Below, one piece after another: positions 7,995 to 16,143 of a stretch of DNA of 56,828 bases. The notes below the pieces were generated by a model. That model searched no databases. It saw only the letters and a list, made by a program, of their open reading frames with translations, and was not told the DNA's origin. Both the position numbers and the translations under genes were made by a program. This DNA comes from Gammaproteobacteria bacterium (GTDB taxonomy: Bacteria > Pseudomonadota > Gammaproteobacteria > UBA6186 > Azoamicaceae). Position 1 is the first letter of the stretch; every line of letters starts with the position of its first letter. The stretch lies in assembly GCA_020054325.1 (NCBI GenBank), contig JAGVLG010000008.1, forward strand, positions 1 through 56,828. The letters run 5' to 3'.

Positions 7995-9680
7995 ATGAAA
8001 AAATATCTAATTACAAGCGCGCTGCCTTAAATAAATGGCATTAAACATTTAGGGAATATGGTCGGTTCTTTGTTGCCGGCTGATATTTACGCTCGCTATT
8101 TGCGACAACGTGGTGAGCAGGTATTATGCATTTGTGGTACTGACGATCATGGTGCCCCGGCGGAGATTGCGGCATTAAACGCCGCAAAACCAGTGGCAGA
8201 ATATTGTCAAGAAATGTATCAAGTTCAAAAAGATATATATAAAAAGTTCAATCTTTCGTTCGATTATTTTGGTAAAACCTCAACTGCGGCTAACAAAGAA
8301 TTAACCCAACAAATTTTTAAGGATTTAGATCGAAATGGCTTTATTATTGAAAAGACCATTGAACAATTCTACTCGCATGCTGATAAACGCTTCTTAGCAG
8401 ATCGCTATATTATTGGTAAGTGTCCAAAGTGTAGCTATGAGATGGCAAGGGGCGATCAATGTGATGGCTGTGGCTCTCTGCTAGATCCAACCATGCTAAT
8501 TAATCCGAGATCGAGTTTAAACCCACAAGATGAATTAAAGTTAAGAACTACTAAACATTTATTTTTAGATTTACCTAAATTGCAAGGTAGGGTGCAGCAA
8601 TGGTCTGAGACCTTAGTTGATCCATCTCGTTTGGTTACAGGCATTATACGTAAATGGTTGGAAGAAGGCTTGGAGCAACGTTGCATCACCCGAGACTTAG
8701 ATTGGGGTATACCAGTACCTAAGCCAGGTTATGAAGGAAAAGTTTTTTACGTGTGGTTTGATGCTCCAAATGGTTACATAAGTATTTCAAAAGATTGGGC
8801 AGCGCAAACAGATAATCCAGAGCAATGGCGTGATTGGTGGTTTAATGCTCAGGATGTTTGTTATACGCAATTTATGGCTAAAGATAATGTGCCATTTCAC
8901 GCAGTAATGTGGCCAGCAATTTTACTTGGCACTGAGCAACCATGGAAAATGGTAGATTACATCAAAGGGTTCAATTGGTTAAATTATGAGGGTGGAAAGT
9001 TCTCTACCAGTCAAAATCGAGGTGTGTTTACAGACCAGGCCTTAGAATTGTTTCCGGCAGACATTTGGCGTTACTATCTAATGGCAAGTGTACCGGAGAG
9101 CAATGATTCGGATTTTAGCTTTGCTGCATTTGCTGCCATTGTGAATAGCGATTTGGCAAATAGTTTAGGTAATTTTATATCGCGCATAATGGCGCTACTT
9201 GCTAAATATTTTGACAATAAAGTTCCAGCTTATGTCATAGATAAGGTTGATGCGGATTTGATGCAGCGAACTCAAGCCTTATGTCAGAGTATTGATATTG
9301 CACAAGATGAATTAAAGTATCGTGATGTGATTACAAACATTCGTGCCTTATGGGCCTTCGGAAATGAATATTTAACGCAGCAGCAACCATGGATCATGAT
9401 TAAGCAAGATCCACAGCAAGCAGCGCAGGTATTGGTTAATTGTTTACATTTAATTCGAATCTTTGCTATAACTGCATGGCCAATAATTCCAGAAAGTGCA
9501 GAAAAGATTATGCATTTATTGAATAGTAATGAGTCGATCGCTACTATTCCATTACAACAAGCGGTGAAGTTTGCAGTATTTGAGCCAGGGCATGAAATAG
9601 GCACTAAAGTCAATTTATTCCCCAAAATTGAAGAGGATCAAATCAAGGAATTAACCCGGCGCTTCCAAGGCGGTCAGTAA
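7995..9680 (+). pseudogene. metG: Methionyl-tRNA synthetase gene interrupted by an in-frame TAA
   Basis: Reading from the ATG at 7995 gives MKKYLITSALP, then TAA (8028-8030), then INGIKHLGN running without a break into the rest of the enzyme. In methionyl-tRNA synthetases the stop position is a conserved Tyr or Phe (SALPY.NG..HLG), and HLGN is the HIGH motif, so any restart at ATG 8058 loses the ATP-binding motif. The remainder is complete: a zinc-knuckle region (CPKC, CDGCG), WFDAPNGYIS, KFSTS as the KMSKS loop and the helical anticodon domain. Its total of about 561 codons and the KFSTS and TSALP features resemble the archaeal or eukaryotic-like type. One base change would explain the stop: a real mutation, a sequencing error, or read-through. 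Confidence 0.85.
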
Positions 9681-9706
9681 TTAATTTTTACAAAAGTGGA
9701 TATACT

Positions 9707-10624
9707 ATGGATCGTTTTTATAAGGTTTCATTAATTTGCTTGGTATGGATAGTTCTAAATGGCTGTGGGCCTTCTGCACAACGTGCGGCTAAATATGATT
9801 CAACTAATTCTGTTGATCCAAATAAAGCTATTGTAATTGTTGGCACTAAAAATGTCGGTTATTTTGATTTGCATCGCTATGGTGCAACAGTACCACAAAC
9901 TAGTGTTGATACGATAGCTAAACCAGAGCTTAAGGTAGCGGGGGCTAACACATGTGATGTCGCAAATCCCGAGCAAGCTAGAAAAAATGTTGTATCTGCT
10001 GATCCCATGCAACAAGATTATACCAACTCAAGCTTCAATTTACGTTGGTTATTTGATCATAATAGCCCAAGTAATCTTGGGGAAGCAATTGAAAAAAATG
10101 AACAATATGGATCTAAACCAGGCTCTAAGAGCGGTGAAAAATCACAAATGCAACAACCTTGCGATAATAATTCTAAACTAAATGTGAATAAGGCTGTTAA
10201 CACGAACTTAGCTACCGAATACAGGATCCATAAACCGACTTTTCTGTTTAGCGTGTTTAATTATTCAAAAGCAACGTATACTATTGAACCGGGGATTTAT
10301 TATATTTCATTTGCCTACTATGAAAAAAATTCTGATGTGCATTTCACCCGTTTGTCAGGCCTGACTAAAAATGGCGTGGTACAGTATGGCGCTTTCGAAG
10401 TACAGCCAGGCGATGTGGTTTATTTAGGCGATGTCGACTTTAATTGGGTAAACATAGATAAGCCAAATATGGTTAGTATTGTCAATAATTTTAATGAAGT
10501 TAAGAAGGATTTGATTTCAAGTAACAATCGTGAGTTGGCGCTTAAAGTTACCCAGGCAAGATTTTATCCGGCTGGTTCAAGGATTGAAATAGATCCAGAA
10601 GGTAGGACGAGCATTGTAAGGTAA
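9707..10624 (+). CDS. Lipoprotein of unknown function
   Basis: A 305-residue protein with a signal peptide and lipobox LNGC (Cys20). The N-terminal half is polar and low in hydrophobicity, with a Lys/Ser/Gly-rich linker around residues 135-150 (GSKPGSKSGEKS). The C-terminal half is more structured: YTIEPGIYYISFAYY, a LTKNGVVQYGAFEVQPGDVVYLGDVDF beta-rich stretch and a final basic tail. The PGDVVYLGDV pattern recalls small beta-sandwich domains of bacterial surface proteins, but no family can be named. It follows metG by 26 bases, so the two may share a transcript. Confidence 0.6.
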   Translation: MDRFYKVSLICLVWIVLNGCGPSAQRAAKYDSTNSVDPNKAIVIVGTKNVGYFDLHRYGATVPQTSVDTIAKPELKVAGANTCDVANPEQARKNVVSADPMQQDYTNSSFNLRWLFDHNSPSNLGEAIEKNEQYGSKPGSKSGEKSQMQQPCDNNSKLNVNKAVNTNLATEYRIHKPTFLFSVFNYSKATYTIEPGIYYISFAYYEKNSDVHFTRLSGLTKNGVVQYGAFEVQPGDVVYLGDVDFNWVNIDKPNMVSIVNNFNEVKKDLISSNNRELALKVTQARFYPAGSRIEIDPEGRTSIVR

Positions 10625-10630
10625 AACTTA

Positions 10631-11578
10631 TCAGCTTGCCGGTCGAGGTTTGTTGGATCGTTGCTGTATTGCTGTAACTTCTTTTAAAATCCGCAATTCT
10701 TCATTATAGCGATGGTAATCTGCTGTTATTCTTGCGGTTTCGGCTCGTTCCAGTTGTTCGTCTTCGGTTGTATTTGTGCTGATTATTATTTGTATCTCTA
10801 CTTGTTCTAATGCCTGTTGTAATTGAGTTTGATCTAAATTTAATCCTTGCAACTCTAACTTTGCTCGATTAAATTGTTGTTTAATTTTTTCATGTCGTAA
10901 ATGCATTCGATCATGCCATGCTCGATGTTGTGGTTCATTTGCGGCAGCTATAATCTGATCACGTGTTATGCTGGTAATCGCCATCATCCAAGATGGATCT
11001 GGCTGCATAGTGTCTAACATTTTAGCGGTAGAAATTTGCGATTCGACATACCCATCGTTACCTAGCTTTATTCTACCAAAAGCTGCTAATTCATTAATTT
11101 TTTGCTTTATTAATGATTTAATCGCACTTGATATTGCAGCTGCAGGTACCTGATCTGTGCCAATGTTATTGAATATAAGTTTAGATGGTTTGGTGTCGAA
11201 GTAACTATAATGTGCGGCATGGTGTTGAATTGGAGTATCATTGCAATGATCGTTAATAGTTTTTATAGCTCGCAATAGCTCCCAATAATACCCTTGGTGC
11301 TCTTTGGTAATTCGAGCATATATACAGCTTAAAAATTTATAACATTCATCATGGGTAGCTAATATAGCGATTTTAAGAAAAAGTACCCTAGCGCCGTGGC
11401 TTAAAACCTCATTGTCAGCTATAGAGCTAACACAGGTGCCTGCTGTACCGAAATTCTGCTCTAATATTTCCTGGTACATACGGTTACGATACGTAGTATT
11501 TAAACTGTAGTTAGGAATGCTGCGTAAAGGATTATTCCGACCAGAGATCCTTGTTAAAAATTCATAAAATGTTGGCAT
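10631..11578 (-). CDS. Unknown alpha-helical protein with C-terminal coiled coil
   Basis: A 315-residue soluble protein with no signal peptide or membrane segment. The N-terminal two thirds are mostly helical with few recognisable motifs. Residues 215-310 are rich in Gln, Glu, Leu and Arg (RHEKIKQQFNRAKLELQ, LQQALEQVEIQ, RYNEELRILKEV) and would form a coiled coil. It converges with the lipoprotein gene only 6 bases away. I do not recognise a family. The helical, Gln-rich composition would suit a structural or host-directed protein, but this is speculation. Confidence 0.5.
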   Translation of the reverse strand: MPTFYEFLTRISGRNNPLRSIPNYSLNTTYRNRMYQEILEQNFGTAGTCVSSIADNEVLSHGARVLFLKIAILATHDECYKFLSCIYARITKEHQGYYWELLRAIKTINDHCNDTPIQHHAAHYSYFDTKPSKLIFNNIGTDQVPAAAISSAIKSLIKQKINELAAFGRIKLGNDGYVESQISTAKMLDTMQPDPSWMMAITSITRDQIIAAANEPQHRAWHDRMHLRHEKIKQQFNRAKLELQGLNLDQTQLQQALEQVEIQIIISTNTTEDEQLERAETARITADYHRYNEELRILKEVTAIQQRSNKPRPAS

Positions 11579-11699
11579 ATTAACTTTATTATTTTGTTAT
11601 TCGAGTCACCAAAATACACTAATTTAACTTAAAAAACAAGGCTCAAACTTCTTAAAACATACAGATTTATTATTTTGTTGGTTAGTGTATACTCACAGT

Positions 11700-11843
11700 A
11701 TGTTTACAAGATTTGGACGGGAAATCACAGTAGTATTAATTATTAAATTAATATTACTGTATTCATTTTGGTATGTTTGTTTTAAATATACCAAACAGCA
11801 TGTTGCTGGTGATCGTTTTGTGACGCATTTATATACTAGCTAA
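11700..11843 (+). CDS. cydP: Small bd-oxidase subunit CydP
   Basis: A 47-residue protein, short enough to be missed by gene finders. It begins MFTRFGREITVVLIIKLILL and contains one membrane helix followed by WYVCFKYT and a short C-terminal tail ending HLYTS. The pattern RxGREIxxxLxIKLxLLYxxW is that of the CydP family, a proposed small subunit associated with cytochrome bd. It ends 13 bases before cydA. TATACT (11688-11693) lies six bases before the ATG, so the message could be leaderless. The family match is from memory and the position beside cydAB supports it. Confidence 0.8.
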   Translation: MFTRFGREITVVLIIKLILLYSFWYVCFKYTKQHVAGDRFVTHLYTS

Positions 11844-11856
11844 GTTAAGGATAACC

Positions 11857-13410
11857 ATGATCGATGAATCGGTAGTCAATTTATCACGTCTGCAATTTGC
11901 AATTACTGCTCTGTATCATTTCATATTCGTACCTTTAACACTTGGTTTAGCTTTTATTATGGCGATTATGGAATCGGTTTACGTTATGACAAAAAATGAA
12001 ATTTATAAAGACATGACGAAATTCTGGGGTAAATTATTTGCAATCAATTTTGCTATGGGGGTTGCCACTGGCATTACCTTAGAATTCCAATTTGGCACAA
12101 ATTGGGCGTATTATGCTCATTATGTTGGCGATGTATTTGGTGTGCCATTGGCTATTGAAGGTATGATGGCATTCTTTTTAGAATCGACATTAATTGGTGT
12201 ATTTTTCTTTGGCTGGGATCGAATTAGTAAGGTCCAGCATTTGGCAGTTACATGGTTAATTGCTTTTGGTGCCAATTTATCAGCATTGTGGATCCTGATA
12301 GCAAATGCTTGGATGCAAAACCCGGTAGGTACGGAATTTAACTACACTACCATGCGTATGGAGTTGCAAAGTTTATCTGATGTATTTTTTAATCCAGTTG
12401 CACAGGTAAAATTTGTCCATACCGTAGCTGCTGGTTATGTTACAGGGGCAATGTTTGTTTTAGGGATCAGTAGTTATTATATTCTGAAACAACGTGATTT
12501 GGCATTTGCCAAACGCTCTTTTGCTGTGGCATCAGCTTTTGGTTTGGCATCAGTTCTATCTGTCTTGGTGCTCGGAGATGAAAGTGGGTATAGTGTCGGC
12601 CAAGTGCAAAAAACTAAATTAGCCGCGATTGAAGCTGAATGGGATACACAACCAGCTCCTGCGCCATTAACCTTGATTGGATTTCCAGATGACGCAACCC
12701 AAACAACAAAATATGCAATTAAGATACCTTATGTGTTGGGATTGATCGCAACACGTTCAACCACTGAAGTTATTCCTGGAATAAAACAAATTGTTGCAGA
12801 CAGTAAAGACAAAATTCGCAATGGTATATTGGCATATGGAATGTTACAACGTTTGCGTAATGGTGACAAAAGTCCAGAATTACAAAGTGATTTTGAGCGT
12901 CTACGTCCATTCTTAGGTTATGGATTATTATTAAAGCGTTTTATCGCAGATCCAACTAAAGCTACTGAAGCTGATATAGAAAAGGCTGCACAGAGTGTTG
13001 TGCCCAAAAGCGCTCCATTGTTCTGGTCGTTTAGGATTATGGTTGGGTGTGGCATATTGATGTTATTTATTTTCATTGCTGCGTTTTATTACAATGCTAA
13101 ACGCAATATTGTGTATAAACCGTGGCTATTAAAACTGGCATTATTTGGCATCCCGCTGCCATGGATAGCTTCTGAATGTGGTTGGATCGTTGCTGAATAT
13201 GGTCGGCAGCCTTGGGCAATTGGAGAAATTTTACCAACATTTTTAGCGACCTCTTCAGTTTCGGTTAATCAGGTACTGATTAGTTTAGGTGGTTTTATAT
13301 TACTATATAGTGCTTTGTTAGGAGTTGAATTATATCTAATGTTCAAATATGCCCGACTTGGCCCCAGTAGTTTAGGCACTGGGCGTTACCATTTTGAGGT
13401 GCAACAATGA
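11857..13410 (+). CDS. cydA: Cytochrome bd ubiquinol oxidase subunit I
   Basis: A 517-residue inner-membrane haem protein (E. coli CydA has 522). It oxidises quinol in the periplasm-facing Q loop and reduces oxygen to water without pumping protons. Axial ligands are visible: H21 (ALYHFIFVP) for b595, and H188 (KFVHTV) and M395 (FRIMVGCG) for b558. The conserved GDESGYSVGQVQ begins a long Q loop (to about residue 385), so this is the E. coli-like long-loop form. The GRQPWAIGEILPT signature is present. Its ribosome-binding site (AAGG) is 6 bases from the ATG. The stop overlaps the cydB start (ATGA). Confidence 0.97.
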   Translation: MIDESVVNLSRLQFAITALYHFIFVPLTLGLAFIMAIMESVYVMTKNEIYKDMTKFWGKLFAINFAMGVATGITLEFQFGTNWAYYAHYVGDVFGVPLAIEGMMAFFLESTLIGVFFFGWDRISKVQHLAVTWLIAFGANLSALWILIANAWMQNPVGTEFNYTTMRMELQSLSDVFFNPVAQVKFVHTVAAGYVTGAMFVLGISSYYILKQRDLAFAKRSFAVASAFGLASVLSVLVLGDESGYSVGQVQKTKLAAIEAEWDTQPAPAPLTLIGFPDDATQTTKYAIKIPYVLGLIATRSTTEVIPGIKQIVADSKDKIRNGILAYGMLQRLRNGDKSPELQSDFERLRPFLGYGLLLKRFIADPTKATEADIEKAAQSVVPKSAPLFWSFRIMVGCGILMLFIFIAAFYYNAKRNIVYKPWLLKLALFGIPLPWIASECGWIVAEYGRQPWAIGEILPTFLATSSVSVNQVLISLGGFILLYSALLGVELYLMFKYARLGPSSLGTGRYHFEVQQ

Positions 13411-14531
13411 TGTTTGACTACATAACTCTTAAAATAATTTGGTGGCTGATATTCGGTGTAATTGTTGTTGCATTCTTTGTAACAGCTGGTATGGATATAG
13501 GCGTGAATTTTCTGTTACCTATTGTTGGTAAGTCCGACTATGATCGCCGTTTGATTATCAATTCTACTGGTCCTACTTGGGAGGGCAATCAGGTATGGCT
13601 AATATTGTTTGTAGCAGGATTGTTAGCAATATGGCCCACATTATACGCAACACTTTTATATTCCATGTATTTTTTATGCCTGATTTTAGTCTTTACTTTA
13701 ATTTTACGTCCTCCAGGCATTGATTATCGTAATAAGATTAATTCACATACATGGCGAATTACTTGGGATATTTGCTTGTTTATCGGCGCAATTGCAGTTG
13801 CTTTAGCGATTGCCATATTAGTAGCATATTTATTTACAGGCTTACCTTACTATTTCGATAATGATATGCGGCCAATTTATCAAGGCTCATTTTACAAATT
13901 AATTTCGCCATTATCATTGTTATGTTTTATTGTAGTGTTATCATGGTTAAGTTTGCATGGGGCATTATTTTTGCAATACAAACTTCAGGATATTCCTGCG
14001 CAGCGTTCTAAAAAGGTTGTGCAAATTGCTGGTTGGACTTTTCTAGCAGCGTTTATTGTTACTGGGGTATATGTTGGATTTTGGATCCCTGCTTATAAAA
14101 TTGATTTTATTCCAGAACTAAACTCTGAATTTTTACCAACTGCAAAAATTGTATCATTGCTTGAAACTGGTTGGTGTTACAATTTTACGCAAAACTATTG
14201 GCTATGGATTTTACCGGTGTTAGTCTTGCTGGCCACACGGGTTGCAATGCGCCTTAGCAAGTTTGGTAAACCAGTTACTGCATTATTTGTGAACGCGATA
14301 GGTATGTTGGCATTGGTTTTTACAGTGGCGGCTGCAATATTTCCATTCTTGTTGCTTTCCCAAGTTAATTTGAATCACAGTTTAACTATTTGGGATGCTG
14401 CTGCTAGTAAAAATACCCTGTGGTATTCGTTATTAGCTGTCGTTGTACTATTACCAATAGTTTTATTATACACAACATGGGTTTATAGGGTTATGCGTGG
14501 CAAGGTAAAAATTTACCGTGATTCATATTAG
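13407..14531 (+). CDS. cydB: Cytochrome bd ubiquinol oxidase subunit II
   Basis: A 374-residue partner of CydA, with about eight membrane segments. The family signatures WWLIFGVIVVAFFVTAGMDIG, GPTWEGNQVWLI (residues 50-61) and LRPPGIDYRNK are present. The length agrees with E. coli CydB (379). Translation is coupled to cydA by the ATGA overlap, and cydX follows 9 bases after the stop. Operon order cydP-cydA-cydB-cydX followed by a thioesterase. The enzyme supports respiration at low oxygen, which fits an organism living in or on a host, although that is inference. Confidence 0.96.
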   Translation: MMFDYITLKIIWWLIFGVIVVAFFVTAGMDIGVNFLLPIVGKSDYDRRLIINSTGPTWEGNQVWLILFVAGLLAIWPTLYATLLYSMYFLCLILVFTLILRPPGIDYRNKINSHTWRITWDICLFIGAIAVALAIAILVAYLFTGLPYYFDNDMRPIYQGSFYKLISPLSLLCFIVVLSWLSLHGALFLQYKLQDIPAQRSKKVVQIAGWTFLAAFIVTGVYVGFWIPAYKIDFIPELNSEFLPTAKIVSLLETGWCYNFTQNYWLWILPVLVLLATRVAMRLSKFGKPVTALFVNAIGMLALVFTVAAAIFPFLLLSQVNLNHSLTIWDAAASKNTLWYSLLAVVVLLPIVLLYTTWVYRVMRGKVKIYRDSY

Positions 14532-14540
14532 GAATTATAT

Positions 14541-14657
14541 ATGTGGTATTTTACATGGATTTTAGGCGTACTATTTGCTTGTAGTTGTGGCATTATAAAT
14601 GTAATGTGGCTTGAAAGCGAACATAAATTTGAAGATGATAAAACGAGGGACATATGA
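14541..14657 (+). CDS. cydX: Cytochrome bd small subunit CydX
   Basis: A 38-residue single-helix protein, too short for most gene finders. The N-terminus, MWYFTWILGVLFACSCGI, is nearly the same as that of E. coli CydX (MWYFAWILGTLLACSFGV), including the Glu of the WLE motif, followed by a charged tail. CydX stabilises the haems of the bd oxidase in the inner membrane. AGGA lies 7 bases before the ATG, and the stop overlaps the next start (ATGA, 14654-14657), which couples it to the thioesterase gene. Confidence 0.95.
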   Translation: MWYFTWILGVLFACSCGIINVMWLESEHKFEDDKTRDI

Positions 14658-15106
14658 TTTGGTTTAAGGAATACACAATCCAAGAGATAGTACCATTTTT
14701 GAAAATGAAAACTGCAGTAGCATTAATGGGGATCGATATTGTTGAGATCGGTGATGATTTTCTTAAAGCGACCATGCCAGTGGATGAAAGAACGCATCAA
14801 ATCCAAGGTATCTTGCATGGTGGAGCAACCTGTCTTTTGGTTGAAACAGTTGGTAGTTTCGCATCCATAATGTGCCTTGATTTAAGTAAACAATCTGCAT
14901 TAGGCTCGCAAATATATGTTAATCATTTGAGGCCGATTAAATCCGGTGATATAGTTGCAACTTGTAAGCCTGTGCATATTGGTCGTCAAAAGCATGTTTG
15001 GGATGTATTAGTTAATTCACAAGAGACCGGCAAATTAATTGCAAAGGGTGAATTAACTTGTGCAGTGATCAATGAACCTGCAATAATTAGCAACCCAAAA
15101 ATCTAG
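14654..15106 (+). CDS. Hotdog-fold acyl-CoA thioesterase, YdiI/MenI-like
   Basis: A 150-residue PaaI-type hotdog thioesterase. It aligns well with E. coli YdiI/MenI: MIW at the start, IGDDFLKATMPVDERTHQ, then GILHGGATCLLVETVGS (the HGGA motif and catalytic Glu), YVNHLRPIKSGDI and CKPVHIGRQKHVWDV. MenI hydrolyses 1,4-dihydroxy-2-naphthoyl-CoA in menaquinone synthesis; the same fold also acts on other aromatic or acyl-CoAs. Here it is translationally coupled to cydX, so it is co-expressed with the bd oxidase. The window also has coq7, showing ubiquinone synthesis, so a menaquinone role would need other men genes elsewhere. Confidence 0.85.
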   Translation: MIWFKEYTIQEIVPFLKMKTAVALMGIDIVEIGDDFLKATMPVDERTHQIQGILHGGATCLLVETVGSFASIMCLDLSKQSALGSQIYVNHLRPIKSGDIVATCKPVHIGRQKHVWDVLVNSQETGKLIAKGELTCAVINEPAIISNPKI

Positions 15107-15168
15107 TCGATCTGTTTTTTTAAGTGTGATGTTTTAAATTTGAAAATGCAACCAAGGAGGGGAGTGTT

Positions 15169-15699
15169 ATGCCGCAAATTGTAACGATTCGTGCTGGTTC
15201 GAAATGTAATTTTGGCGCTGATACAGGTATTGTTGCCAATCAAGCAACAACTAGAACTATTCAAGAGTTTTTTAATAAGCCATGTTGCATGGTAACCATA
15301 ACAGATGGTAATGTTTCTGTTGCGTATCAACCAGCAATTTATGCTCTTTGGTTACCAAATGAAGTTGAATTTGATCTAGAAAGTTTATTGCAAAAATTAA
15401 ATGCGATTAACACTAATCAAGCAAAGCTAACACAAACCAATACTCCCCAAAGTGTATCTGCAAGGTTTGCGGCGCGCTTATCATCCTCGACAAGCTATTT
15501 AAACTTAAGCGCTTTCAATACCAAGGCAGTAGCAGCGCAACAAAGTGCAACTACATTTGTTAGCGAGCATCGTCGCGATCTAGTGATAGGAGTGTTAGGG
15601 TTTTCAGCAGGTGCCTTAGCCGTTTTAGCTGCAACCAAAGGATCTAAATTAGATACCTCTGCATTAGTTGCTCCTAAATTATCCTTTAAATTCCGTTAA
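15169..15699 (+). CDS. Unknown protein with a C-terminal membrane segment
   Basis: A 176-residue protein preceded by an unusually strong ribosome-binding site (AAGGAGGGG, 5 bases before the ATG), which suggests high expression. The N-terminal 80 residues form a soluble, mixed domain; residues 80-140 are Gln/Ala/Ser/Thr-rich; residues 142-160 (VIGVLGFSAGALAVLAATK) would span or enter a membrane, leaving a short tail. There is no signal peptide, so it would be a tail-anchored-like protein. It stands alone, with a stem-loop terminator after it. No family recognised. Confidence 0.6.
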   Translation: MPQIVTIRAGSKCNFGADTGIVANQATTRTIQEFFNKPCCMVTITDGNVSVAYQPAIYALWLPNEVEFDLESLLQKLNAINTNQAKLTQTNTPQSVSARFAARLSSSTSYLNLSAFNTKAVAAQQSATTFVSEHRRDLVIGVLGFSAGALAVLAATKGSKLDTSALVAPKLSFKFR

Positions 15700-15705
15700 A
15701 ATTTC

Positions 15706-15725
15706 ATGCCCGGGAAACCGGGCAT
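15706..15725 (+). terminator. Stem-loop terminator
   Basis: An 8-bp GC-rich stem (ATGCCCGG / CCGGGCAT) with a GAAA tetraloop, 6 bases after the stop at 15699. The tail TGGTGTT is only partly T-rich. Confidence 0.7.
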
Positions 15726-15814
15726 TGGTGTTAAAATAATTGCAATTACCATTAATTTGAACAAAATTATTATACCATTGTCAGAATAAGCATATAAAAT
15801 AAGAGGGTATTATC

Positions 15815-16141
15815 ATGCCTGACAAAAGAGAAAGAAGAGATAGGGTATATGATGACGAAACTGCAGCAAAAAAGGCTAGGAAGGAACGAGAAAACGCCAA
15901 ACGCCCTAAAGCGGATCAGGATCCATTAAAGCATTTAAAAAACAGAGGCCCTTTAGGTAAAGCATTCGGGCCTACTACTGAAGAATTAATGAGGCAAGCC
16001 GCTAAGCGCCGTGAAATACCAGGCTTTTGGGGACGACCAAATGCAAATAGTTTAGCCGATGTAGAAAATCCGATGCATCGTCAGCCTAAACCTCATACAA
16101 ACACGCGCGGTAGACCGCATCGATCTAGCCGCGGCAGGTAA
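15815..16141 (+). CDS. Small highly basic protein, function unknown
   Basis: A 108-residue protein with about a third Arg and Lys, low hydrophobicity and many Pro and Asn, so it is probably disordered or nucleic-acid binding. It begins MPDKRERRDR and ends with an Arg/Ser/Gly-rich tail (RGRPHRSSRGR) that looks like an RGG-type region. A ribosome-binding site (AGAGGG) lies 8 bases upstream. No family recognised; RNA or DNA binding is only suggested by composition. Confidence 0.5.
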   Translation: MPDKRERRDRVYDDETAAKKARKERENAKRPKADQDPLKHLKNRGPLGKAFGPTTEELMRQAAKRREIPGFWGRPNANSLADVENPMHRQPKPHTNTRGRPHRSSRGR

Positions 16142-16143
16142 TA

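Noticed and set aside
8028-8030. Reassigned TAA codon as an explanation of the metG stop
   Set aside because: TAA ends many intact genes in this window at their expected family length, so a general recoding of TAA does not fit.
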